Assembly (NCBI GenBank): GCA_031401675.1
Contig: JANNRR010000197.1
Location: 1-57,857 of the forward strand
Length of the DNA: 57,857 bases
Direction: 5' to 3'
Source: JANNRR01 sp031401675
GTDB lineage: Bacteria > Pseudomonadota > Alphaproteobacteria > Rhodobacterales > Rhodobacteraceae
The notes under the pieces were generated by a model. The model did not search any database and was not told the origin of the DNA. It was given only the letters and a program-made list of their open reading frames with translations. A program made the position numbers and the translations under genes. Positions 51,132 to 57,857 of the stretch are shown here, piece by piece. The first letter of the stretch is position 1. Each line of letters starts with the position of its first letter.

Positions 51132-52802
51132 ATGAAGCTGTGTCACTGGGTGCTGTTTGCCGTTCTGGCACAGCCGCTGCAGGCCGAAGACCGAGCCCTG
51201 ATCCTTGGCAACGAAGGCTACGACAACGCGGCGGCGATCGTTGCGGCGTTTGATGCGCTGCGGGCCGCACCGGTGCTGGAGGCGGCAGGATTTACGGTGG
51301 TTTCGGGCAGCGATCTGACCGCGGCCAATCTGCGAGCCCGGCTTACAGAACTGCTGGTGGAACGCGAGGGAACGGCGCGGCTGGTGATCCTGCTGACCGG
51401 CCATTTCGTGCGGTCCGAACGGGGTACATGGTTCCTGGGCACCGATGCAGACGCACCGGATCTGGCGACGGTGGACGGCATGGGGCTGCCACTGGCGACC
51501 GTGCTGGAAATAGCCTCCGGGGCGCCGGGGGGCGCGGTCGTGCTGCTTGGTGGCGAAGAGCGGCGGATTTTGCTGGGGGCAGGGCTGGCCGCCGGGATCG
51601 GGCCGCTGGATATCCCGCAGGGCGTGACGGTGATCCGGGGCGAGGCGGCGCAGATCGCGGCCTTTGCCGAACGCGATCTGGTGCAGCGCGGGCAAAGCCT
51701 GGCGGCTTTGGTTTCCGCCCGGCCCGATCTGATCGCCGATGGCTTCCTGTCTGATCTGGTGCCGTTCCTGCCGGCCGAGCCGGGTCAGGCAAGCAATACG
51801 ACGGTCGCAGCCGCCGCCGAGCGCTCGTTCTGGGAGGCGACGAAGTCGCTGGCCACGCCGGAAGCCTATGAGGCCTATTTGAAACGCTATCCCGGCGGGC
51901 TGTTCAGTACCGTGGCCCTGGCCGAAGTGACGCGAGCCCGGTCGGAACCGGGGCGCGATGCGCGGCTGGCAGAAGAGGCGCTGGGGCTCAGCCGCGATCA
52001 GCGCCGGGAATTGCAGCGGGCGCTGTCGCTGATCGGTTTCAACACCAAGGGGATCGACGGGATTTTCGGCGCCGGTACCCGCGCGGCAATCGTGGCCTGG
52101 CAGCAGAAGAATGTGGTGCCCGCCACCAGCTATCTGACACAGGCGCAGATTGTGCGGATCACGGCGCAGGCGGACCGGCGGGCGGCAGAGCTGGAGGCAG
52201 AGGCGCTGCGGCGGCAGACAGAACAGCAGGCGCTGGACCGGGCCTATTGGGCCGAGACCGGATCCGAGGATCTGGCCGGGGACGAGGCCAGCCGCGAGGC
52301 GGGGCTGCGCGCCTATCTGAAGCGCTTTCCCGACGGGCTGTATTCCGAGGTGGCCGCCGACCGGCTGAAGGCGATCCTGGCGGCGCGACGGGCGGAAGCC
52401 GAGGCCAAGGACCGCGCCGCCTGGGACCTAGCCGAGGCCGCCGATACCGAAGACGGCTACCGCGCCTATCTGCGCACCTACCCCGACGGGGCATTTGCCC
52501 CGGCAGCGCGCGACCGGATCGCGGCCCTGACCCAGACCGATACCGACGCCGAACTGCTGGACACAGCGCGGGCGGAAGAGGCGGCGCTGGGGCTGAACGG
52601 CATCACCCGAACCATGATCGAATCGCGGCTCGATTCGCTCGGGCTGGACCCCGGTGGCGTGGACGGCCAGTTCGACGACGAAACCCGCCGCGCGGTCCGG
52701 CGCTATCAGACCGCGCGGGACCTGCCGGCGACAGGCTATCTGAGCGAGCAGACCGTGGTCCGACTGCTGGCAGACTCGCTGGGCGGACTGGGCGGCAACT
52801 GA
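51132..52802 (+). CDS. Caspase-like pseudoenzyme with peptidoglycan-binding modules
   Basis: This 556-residue protein has a short signal peptide (MKLCHWVLFAVLAQPLQAE), so it is probably periplasmic. The first 200 residues resemble a caspase (C14) domain (EDRALILGNEGYDNAAAI … RLVILLTGHFVRSERG). Only the TGH histidine remains, and the place of the catalytic cysteine reads VVLLGGEERR, so proteolysis is unlikely. After that, three repeats of the form W-x-A…AYLxxYPxGxF (starting about residues 230, 370 and 435) surround two peptidoglycan-binding-like modules (QRALSLIGFNTKGIDGIFG and SRLDSLGLDPGGVDGQFDDE). GGAG lies about ten bases before the ATG. Function unknown; a cell-envelope scaffold is a guess. 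Confidence 0.75.
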   Translation: MKLCHWVLFAVLAQPLQAEDRALILGNEGYDNAAAIVAAFDALRAAPVLEAAGFTVVSGSDLTAANLRARLTELLVEREGTARLVILLTGHFVRSERGTWFLGTDADAPDLATVDGMGLPLATVLEIASGAPGGAVVLLGGEERRILLGAGLAAGIGPLDIPQGVTVIRGEAAQIAAFAERDLVQRGQSLAALVSARPDLIADGFLSDLVPFLPAEPGQASNTTVAAAAERSFWEATKSLATPEAYEAYLKRYPGGLFSTVALAEVTRARSEPGRDARLAEEALGLSRDQRRELQRALSLIGFNTKGIDGIFGAGTRAAIVAWQQKNVVPATSYLTQAQIVRITAQADRRAAELEAEALRRQTEQQALDRAYWAETGSEDLAGDEASREAGLRAYLKRFPDGLYSEVAADRLKAILAARRAEAEAKDRAAWDLAEAADTEDGYRAYLRTYPDGAFAPAARDRIAALTQTDTDAELLDTARAEEAALGLNGITRTMIESRLDSLGLDPGGVDGQFDDETRRAVRRYQTARDLPATGYLSEQTVVRLLADSLGGLGGN

Positions 52803-52846
52803 CGCCGTTGCAGCGCTTTGGCCCTCGAATCTGGCGCCCGCAGCCC

Positions 52847-53998
52847 TCAGCGCGGCGAAAGGCGGTCCGGCCGGACGATCTCCCAGAACTCGGTTTCCCA
52901 ATGGGCGTAGTGCTGCGATTTGGTCAGGGACTCGGGAAGCATGGTCTGGTACTTGCCATGCAGGTAGTCCATCCCGGCCAGCTTGCCGGTCACGAACACT
53001 TCGTGACAGGTATGCATCCCGCCGCCGACCAGATACGCGACGCAGCCCATCAGGAACTCCTTCAAGGCCTCGGGTTTGGTAAGCTTGTCCGGATGAAAGG
53101 TCTTGCCACTGGTCAGAAGTGAACTGGTGGAGCCGGAAGCCGAGGCCGAAAACACCATGTTGCTTTGCTCCAGCATGGTGCGAAAGGCCGGTTGCAGCTT
53201 GGTCGCCTGAATCAGGAACATGTCGGTGCCGCGTTTGCGGCTTTCCGTCCGCATCGTCAAAAGGTCGATGCCGCAGCGTTCCAGCGGCTGGGCAATCGGA
53301 ATGGTGAAGTCCGGCGACAACAGGCCGGGCATTGTTGTCGGCTTGATGGCGTCCTGCACCGATTTTTCCTTGAACCGCGGCCCCCGGCCCCGGCTGGCTT
53401 CCAGATCATACCATTCCGGTCGAAGGTTGGCCTTGCGCTGGGCTTCCACCGACGTGCCGACGCCGGTTTCCTGTGAGTGGTAGATTTGCAGGAATATGTC
53501 GAACAGGCTCATGATCTTTGGCAGATCGCCGCTCTTGAATTGCAGCATCCAGCCATCGATCACCCCCCTGACCTGATCGATATCGGTCTTTGACAATGGC
53601 GCAGGCGGCAGCCGACCGAAACTGGTCGGGTTGGAAATGTGGCGGGCATCGGTGGCAATTTGTTCAAAGGTCGCGCCGCCGAGCCGCTTTTTCAGGTCAG
53701 TCCAATAAAGCTGCACGCCCTGGCAGACCTCACTGATCGTCGGGTTGGCGTATTTGGGATTGTCCAGAATGATCTGGGCCAGCGCGGTGTCGCACAGCAT
53801 CCGCCGCTGACGCTCGACCTCGTCATCATAGTGCATCAGCCTGGGGCCACGGGTGTTGTAGGTCCAGGCGCCGGTCTTGTTGCCGAAGATCACCCCGTCC
53901 TGGGACAGGCCGACGGCATATTCAGTGGGTTTCGGGCGGCCCATGACCACCTTGTAACCCTTTGGACTAACCAGATCTTCTTGAAAATACTCAGGCAT
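52847..53998 (-). CDS. Unrecognised 383-residue protein
   Basis: I do not recognise this family. The product (383 residues) is soluble-looking, with no signal peptide or membrane segment. It has a striking C-terminal region: CVAYLVGGGMHTCHEVFVTG, then MDYLHGKYQTMLPESL and HYAHWETEFWEIV. The spacing of conserved-looking His and Cys residues (HTCHE) suggests a catalytic or metal site. A serine-rich loop (SASASGSTSSLLTSG) precedes it. ATG at 53998 has AGGAG seven bases upstream on the minus strand, an excellent site; the TTG and GTG codons just before are less likely. The gene looks lower in G+C than its neighbours (33 of 60 bases at 53701-53760), hinting at transfer. It converges with the caspase-like gene. 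Confidence 0.8.
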   Translation of the reverse strand: MPEYFQEDLVSPKGYKVVMGRPKPTEYAVGLSQDGVIFGNKTGAWTYNTRGPRLMHYDDEVERQRRMLCDTALAQIILDNPKYANPTISEVCQGVQLYWTDLKKRLGGATFEQIATDARHISNPTSFGRLPPAPLSKTDIDQVRGVIDGWMLQFKSGDLPKIMSLFDIFLQIYHSQETGVGTSVEAQRKANLRPEWYDLEASRGRGPRFKEKSVQDAIKPTTMPGLLSPDFTIPIAQPLERCGIDLLTMRTESRKRGTDMFLIQATKLQPAFRTMLEQSNMVFSASASGSTSSLLTSGKTFHPDKLTKPEALKEFLMGCVAYLVGGGMHTCHEVFVTGKLAGMDYLHGKYQTMLPESLTKSQHYAHWETEFWEIVRPDRLSPR

Positions 53999-54237
53999 CA
54001 CCAAACTCCTTGGTCTGCGATCGGCCGCGACGTGCCGCAGCAGGGTACCGGCCGGATGCTACACTGAAAGGTACGAGCGACGGCACAAAAGCCAGGGAAT
54101 CAACCAACGCATCCGATCAGCTTCATCGCGGGCGTCCCGCAAACGCTAATCCATCCGGGCGCCAGCTGCCAAGAGTGGATTGCGGGCTGACCGTTGGCCG
54201 TGAACCGCGCAGGCGATGCCGTGTCGGCGAAAGGCAT

Positions 54238-54268
54238 GAAAACGCCGCCCCGGTTGCCCGAGGCGGCG
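54238..54268 (-). terminator. Intrinsic terminator after rpmJ
   Basis: On the minus strand CGCCGCCTCGG (54268-54258) pairs with CCGGGGCGGCG (54253-54243) around a GCAA tetraloop, with one G-T wobble, and is followed by TTTTC. It lies about 34 bases after the rpmJ stop. Confidence 0.85.
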
Positions 54269-54301
54269 CAAATTCCGGCACGCCGGGTCAGGCGCGGGCG
54301 C

Positions 54302-54427
54302 TTAGCCCTGACGCGCCTTGAAGCGCTTTTGCGTCTTGTTGATTACGTAAACGCGACCCTTGCGGCGCACCACCTGACAGTCGCGGTGACGCAACTTCAG
54401 CGAGCGGAGCGAGTTCTTGACCTTCAT
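54302..54427 (-). CDS. rpmJ: 50S ribosomal protein L36
   Basis: This 41-residue protein starts MKVKNSLRSLKLRHRDCQVV and ends RRKGRVYVINKTQKRFKARQG, the alphaproteobacterial variant of L36. It has only part of the zinc-ribbon (Cys17) pattern, in keeping with the zinc-independent form. AAGGAG lies seven bases upstream of the ATG on the minus strand. The gene has its own strong terminator and a tRNA gene upstream in the same direction. Confidence 0.96.
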   Translation of the reverse strand: MKVKNSLRSLKLRHRDCQVVRRKGRVYVINKTQKRFKARQG

Positions 54428-54525
54428 CGGTCGTCTCCTTATCGCGGCGCGCTGCGCCTTGACTGTTCTGGCCCGGACGGGCGGCTGATGCCCGGTAGGG
54501 CGGATGGTTCCCCGGGAAAAGGGGA

Positions 54526-54600
54526 TGGTGGGCGCGACAGGGATCGAACCTGTGACCACTACGATGTCAACGTAGTGCTCTACCGCTGAGCTACGCGCCC
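54526..54600 (-). tRNA. tRNA-Val (anticodon GAC)
   Basis: On the minus strand the sequence begins GGGCGCG (54600-54594), which pairs with CGCGCCC near the 3' end, followed by the discriminator A and an encoded CCA (54528-54526). The D-arm (TAGCTCAGCGGTAGAGCA), anticodon stem CTACG/CGTAG with loop TTGACAT, and T-arm (ACAGG TTCGATC CCTGT) are all normal. The anticodon is GAC, reading valine codons GUC and GUU. It lies about 100 bases upstream of rpmJ on the same strand. Confidence 0.97.
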
Positions 54601-54847
54601 CGTCGGCAAGGTCCCACCCAGCAGAAAACAAAAGGACGCGGGCAGGACCGCGTCGGGTCAGGGGTCTATAAAAGGTTGCGATGCGCTGTTCAAGGGGGTT
54701 TTGGCGCAGCCCCGGATCAGGCGAACCGGCCCCCGGTGCGCAGTCTTCCGCCCGTCGGCCAGCGGGCGACATTTTCCTGTCGACAGCGCTAATACTGCTA
54801 ACCACTTCTTGTCGAAACGCACTATAACGGCGGTTCAGGGAGAATTC

Positions 54848-55708
54848 ATGCGCAACGCCGCCTTTCGTCTATTGATGCCCGACAGCCGCGCCAGCAGCGT
54901 GGTATTCGCCTCGCCCCATTCGGGCCGTGATTATCCGGCAGAGTTCATGGCCAGCACCGTGCTGGATGAACGGACGATCCGGTCGTCCGAGGATGCGTTT
55001 GTCGATCAGCTGTTCGAATCCGCTCCCGGCGTCGGCGCGCCGTTGCTGGCGGCGCTGGCTCCGCGGGCTTTCATCGATCTGAACCGCAGTTCCGACGAAC
55101 TGGACCCGGCGCTGATCGAAGGCGTGGGGCGCACCTCGCACAATCCGCGCATCACCTCTGGTCTGGGGGTGATCCCGCGCGTTGTGGCGGGCGGGCGGGC
55201 GATCTATCGCGGCAAGATCCCGTTGGCCGAGGCCGAGGCCCGGATCACCGACTACTGGAAGCCGTACCACGCCGCCCTGCAGCGGCTGCTGAACGAGCAG
55301 TTGCATCTGTTCGGCGAGGCGATTCTGGTGGACTGCCATTCGATGCCGCACGAGGCGATCGAAGGCTTCGGCCCGTCGAATGCGCCGCGCCCGCAGGTGG
55401 TGCTGGGGGACCGGTTCGGGGCCTCGGCCGCCGCTCGGATCGTCGACCGGATCGAAGCGGCGTTTGTCGGGGCCGGGCTGAAGGTGGCGCGCAACGCGCC
55501 CTTTGCCGGCGCCTTCATCACCCAGCAGTATGGCCGCCCGTCGCGGGGCCAGCATGTGGTGCAGATCGAGATTGACCGGACACTTTACATGGACGAAAGC
55601 CTGATCCGCCCCAACCGCAATTTTGCCACCGTCAAGCAACTGCTGTCCGGTGTGGTTGCGGAAATCGTCACGGTTGGCCGGCGGGACATGCCGATGGCGG
55701 CAGAATAG
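54848..55708 (+). CDS. N-formylglutamate amidohydrolase
   Basis: This 286-residue enzyme has the family signatures VVFASPHSGRDYP near the start, FIDLNRSSDELDP and ILVDCHSMPHEAI, and ends with the usual NRNFATVKQL region. It hydrolyses N-formylglutamate to formate and glutamate (HutG activity) in one form of histidine degradation, though homologues also act on other formylated amino acids. The ATG at 54848 has GGGAG seven bases upstream. A longer frame from 54701 has no family character. No hut operon is adjacent, and the next genes concern sugar-acid breakdown, so the physiological role is open. Confidence 0.9.
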   Translation: MRNAAFRLLMPDSRASSVVFASPHSGRDYPAEFMASTVLDERTIRSSEDAFVDQLFESAPGVGAPLLAALAPRAFIDLNRSSDELDPALIEGVGRTSHNPRITSGLGVIPRVVAGGRAIYRGKIPLAEAEARITDYWKPYHAALQRLLNEQLHLFGEAILVDCHSMPHEAIEGFGPSNAPRPQVVLGDRFGASAAARIVDRIEAAFVGAGLKVARNAPFAGAFITQQYGRPSRGQHVVQIEIDRTLYMDESLIRPNRNFATVKQLLSGVVAEIVTVGRRDMPMAAE

Positions 55709-55715
55709 GGTTGCG

Positions 55716-56828
55716 ATGGACGGTTTGGCGGCAGACGGGCTGTATCTGGGCCGGATCCGGACCGATGCGGGTCCGTCGCTGGTGACGCTGCGGCACGGAC
55801 GGCTGGTCGACGTCACCAGCCGAGCGGCACCGACCATGCGTGATCTGCTGGAGCAGCCGGACATTGCCGGGTTTGTGGCCGGGATCGCGGGTAGCGACCT
55901 GGGGCCGCTGGATGCGGCATTGGCGGGCGGGGAGATGCTGGCCCCCTGCGATCTGCAGGCGATCAAGGCCTGTGGCGTGACCTTTGCCCGGTCGATGGTG
56001 GAGCGGGTGATCGAAGAGCGCGCGGCGGGCGATCCGGCCCGCGCCGACGCGATCCGTGCCAGGGTGACGGGCGTGATCGGCGACAGTTTGCGCGGACTGG
56101 TGCCCGGGTCGGAAAAAGCCGCCGGGGTCAAGGCCGTGCTGCAGGCCGAAGGGCTGTGGAGCCAGTACCTGGAAGTGGGCATCGGCCCGGACGCCGAAGT
56201 GTTCACCAAGGCACCAGCGATGGCCGCCGTGGGCTTTGGGGCCGAGGTCGGGCTGCACCCGATCAGCCGCTGGAACAACCCCGAACCGGAGGTGGTGCTG
56301 GCGGTGGACAGCCGGGGGCGCATCGTCGGGGCGACGCTGGGCAACGATGTGAACTTGCGCGATGTCGAGGGGCGCTCGGCGCTGCTGCTCGGCAAGGCCA
56401 AGGACAACAATGCCAGCGCCGCCATCGGGCCGTTCATCCGGGTCTTTGACGATGGGTTCACTCTGGACGATGTGCGGCGGGCGGAAGTGTCGCTGCAGGT
56501 CGTGGGACTTGACGGGTTCGAGATGCAAGGCCGGTCCTCGATGGCCGAGATCAGCCGCGATCCGGCCGATCTGGTGGCACAAACCTGCGGGCGGCACCAC
56601 CAGTATCCGGACGGGTTCATGCTGTATTGCGGCACCATGTTCGCGCCGGTGCAGGACCGCGACGGACCGGGGCAGGGCTTCACCCATCATATCGGCGACG
56701 TGGTGACGGTATCGGCGCCGGGCTTCGGCTGCCTGCGCAATGTGGTGCGGCTGGCCACGGAATGCCCGGAGTGGACATTCGGCACCGCTGCGCTGATGCG
56801 CAATCTGGCCGGGCGCGGGTTGCTGTAG
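55716..56828 (+). CDS. Fumarylacetoacetate hydrolase family protein
   Basis: This 370-residue protein belongs to the FAH superfamily. The metal-binding acidic motif is in NPEPEVVLAVDS, followed by GATLGNDVNLRDVEGRSALL, KAKDNNASAAIGPFIRVFDD and, later, MLYCGTMFAPVQDRD. Members hydrolyse or hydrate 2-keto-acid intermediates. The longer size and its position immediately before a mannonate dehydratase gene suggest a sugar-acid pathway (for example a keto-deoxy-sugar-acid step). The exact substrate is not determinable. The gene begins eight bases after the amidohydrolase stop. Confidence 0.85.
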   Translation: MDGLAADGLYLGRIRTDAGPSLVTLRHGRLVDVTSRAAPTMRDLLEQPDIAGFVAGIAGSDLGPLDAALAGGEMLAPCDLQAIKACGVTFARSMVERVIEERAAGDPARADAIRARVTGVIGDSLRGLVPGSEKAAGVKAVLQAEGLWSQYLEVGIGPDAEVFTKAPAMAAVGFGAEVGLHPISRWNNPEPEVVLAVDSRGRIVGATLGNDVNLRDVEGRSALLLGKAKDNNASAAIGPFIRVFDDGFTLDDVRRAEVSLQVVGLDGFEMQGRSSMAEISRDPADLVAQTCGRHHQYPDGFMLYCGTMFAPVQDRDGPGQGFTHHIGDVVTVSAPGFGCLRNVVRLATECPEWTFGTAALMRNLAGRGLL

Positions 56829-56834
56829 GAGGGG

Positions 56835-57857
56835 ATGATGGAACAGACCTGGCGCTGGTTCGGGCCGCAGGACCCGGTGACGCTGAGCCATGTGCGGCAA
56901 GCTGGTGCCACGGGGATCGTGTCGGCGCTGCACCAGCATTACCGGGGGCAGGTCTGGCCGGAGGCGGCGATTGCGGCGCGCAAGGCCGAGATCGAGGCAG
57001 CGGGGCTGCGCTGGAGCGTGGTGGAGAGCATTCCGGTGCCGAACGAGATCAAGCTGATGGGTGCCGGGGCGACCGAACAGGTTGCGGCGTTTTGCGAAAG
57101 CCTGCGGCGGGTAGCGGCGGCCGGGGTGCGAACGGTGTGCTACAATTTCATGCCGGTGGTGGACTGGACGCGGACCGATCTGCGCTGGCGCACAGTGGCG
57201 GGGGGGCTGGCGCTGCGCTTCGATATGGCGGCGTTTGTCGCCTATGACGTGCTGGTGCTGCGGCGGCGGGGGGCCGAGGCGGGCTATCCGGCGGCGCTGC
57301 TGGCTGCAGCCGAGGCGCGGCTGGCGGGGATGAGCCCGGAAGAAGTGGAAACGCTGGAAAAGACGGTGATCGCCGGACTGCCGGGGGCCGAGGCGGCGCA
57401 TGACCGCGAGGGCATCAGGGGCGTGATCGCGCGCTACGACGGGCTGGGCAGCGACGGGCTGCAGGCCAACCTGACCAGTTTTCACAAGGTGGTGGTGCCG
57501 GTGGCGCGCGAAGTTGGGGTGAATATCTGCATCCATCCCGATGATCCGCCGTTCCCGCTGTTTGGCCTGCCGCGCGTGGTCTCGACCGCCACCGATGCTC
57601 AGTCGCTGTTCGATGCGGTGCCGGAACGCGAGAACGGGCTGACCTTCTGCACCGGCAGCTTCGGGGGCGCGGCGCGACAATGACCTGCCGCGCATGGTCG
57701 AGCAGTTTGCTGATCGCATCCATTTCGTGCACCTGCGCAACGTGAGCGTCGAGGATGACGGGTCTTTCATCGAGGATGACCATCTGGGCGGCGACGCCGA
57801 CATGGTGGCGATCCTGCGCCGCCTTCTGGCGGAAGAGGCCCGGCGGCGCGCGGACGG
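56835..57857 (+). pseudogene. uxuA: Mannonate dehydratase, frameshifted and cut by window end
   Basis: The product begins MMEQTWRWFGPQDPVTLSHV and carries UxuA signatures: GIVSALHQHYRGQVWP, VVESIPVPNEIKLM, CYNFMPVVDWTRTDL, ICIHPDDPPFPLFGLPR and TFCTGSFG. The enzyme dehydrates D-mannonate to 2-keto-3-deoxygluconate. At the GGGGG run at 57663-57667 the frame is lost, ending at 57683. Removing one G restores the expected ARRDNDLPRMVEQF, then DRIHFVHLRNVSVEDDG and DHLGGDADMVAILRRLL, up to the window end. The frameshift may be a sequencing error or a real lesion. AGGAGGGG precedes two adjacent ATG codons (56835 and 56838); the second has better spacing. Confidence 0.85.

Overview
The window is high-GC DNA, mostly densely packed chromosome with short gaps and many 1-4 base start/stop overlaps. 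Gene content points to an alphaproteobacterium of the Rhodobacterales (Paracoccaceae, Rhodobacter-like): a sigma-E/ChrR pair, the rbfA-glycosidase-truB group, the rsmB-heparinase-purH-lspA-DUF3035-M16-M16-mutL-rmuC order, and lysine breakdown through saccharopine. No phage, insertion sequence, CRISPR array or rRNA was seen. One tRNA (Val, GAC) is present.

Layout. 1-772: the 5' end of a glutamine-synthetase-like gene (minus strand) abuts a 5'-truncated CapD/FlaA1 epimerase (plus strand), which looks like a rearrangement or assembly joint. 773-1164: noncoding, with a perfect FNR/FnrL box. 1165-7428: a six-gene minus-strand operon for a peptide ABC transporter ending in an M19 dipeptidase. 7616-9341: a YihY-type membrane protein and a methyltransferase. 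9476-16050: tamA-tamB, with tandem repeats inside TamB. 16597-19337: xylB-xylA. 19823-24304: a large RTX repeat protein with a type I secretion tail, behind a lower-GC leader and before a strong terminator. 24459-25398: a broken ABC substrate-binding-protein fragment and a 2-keto-4-pentenoate-hydratase-like enzyme.

25574-42675 is core metabolism and information processing: truB, a phosphodiester glycosidase, rbfA, dapB, a small periplasmic protein, a PIG-L deacetylase, an SDHAF4-like factor, rsmB, heparinase II/III-like, purH, lspA, a DUF3035 lipoprotein, two M16 peptidases, mutL, rmuC and hutD.

42629-48672 is a singlet-oxygen-response locus. chrR and rpoE run leftward; a divergent five-gene operon (FAD oxidoreductase, DUF1365, MFS, DUF3833, SDR) runs rightward. 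The 5' flank of rpoE and its 216-base gap to the next gene hold two back-to-back sigma-E-like promoters. The zinc ligands of ChrR are all present at the expected spacing. The lipid methyltransferase often found in such loci is absent here.

48715-50921 holds two overlapping saccharopine dehydrogenases. 51132-53998 holds a catalytically dead-looking caspase-fold protein with peptidoglycan-binding modules, convergent with an unrecognised lower-GC 383-residue protein. 54238-57857: rpmJ with terminator, tRNA-Val, N-formylglutamate amidohydrolase, a fumarylacetoacetate-hydrolase-family enzyme, and a frameshifted mannonate dehydratase running off the end.

Family assignments rest on motifs and remembered family features, since no database search was possible. 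Two frameshifts (24505-24509 and 57663-57667) both lie in runs of five G, so sequence error must be considered for each.
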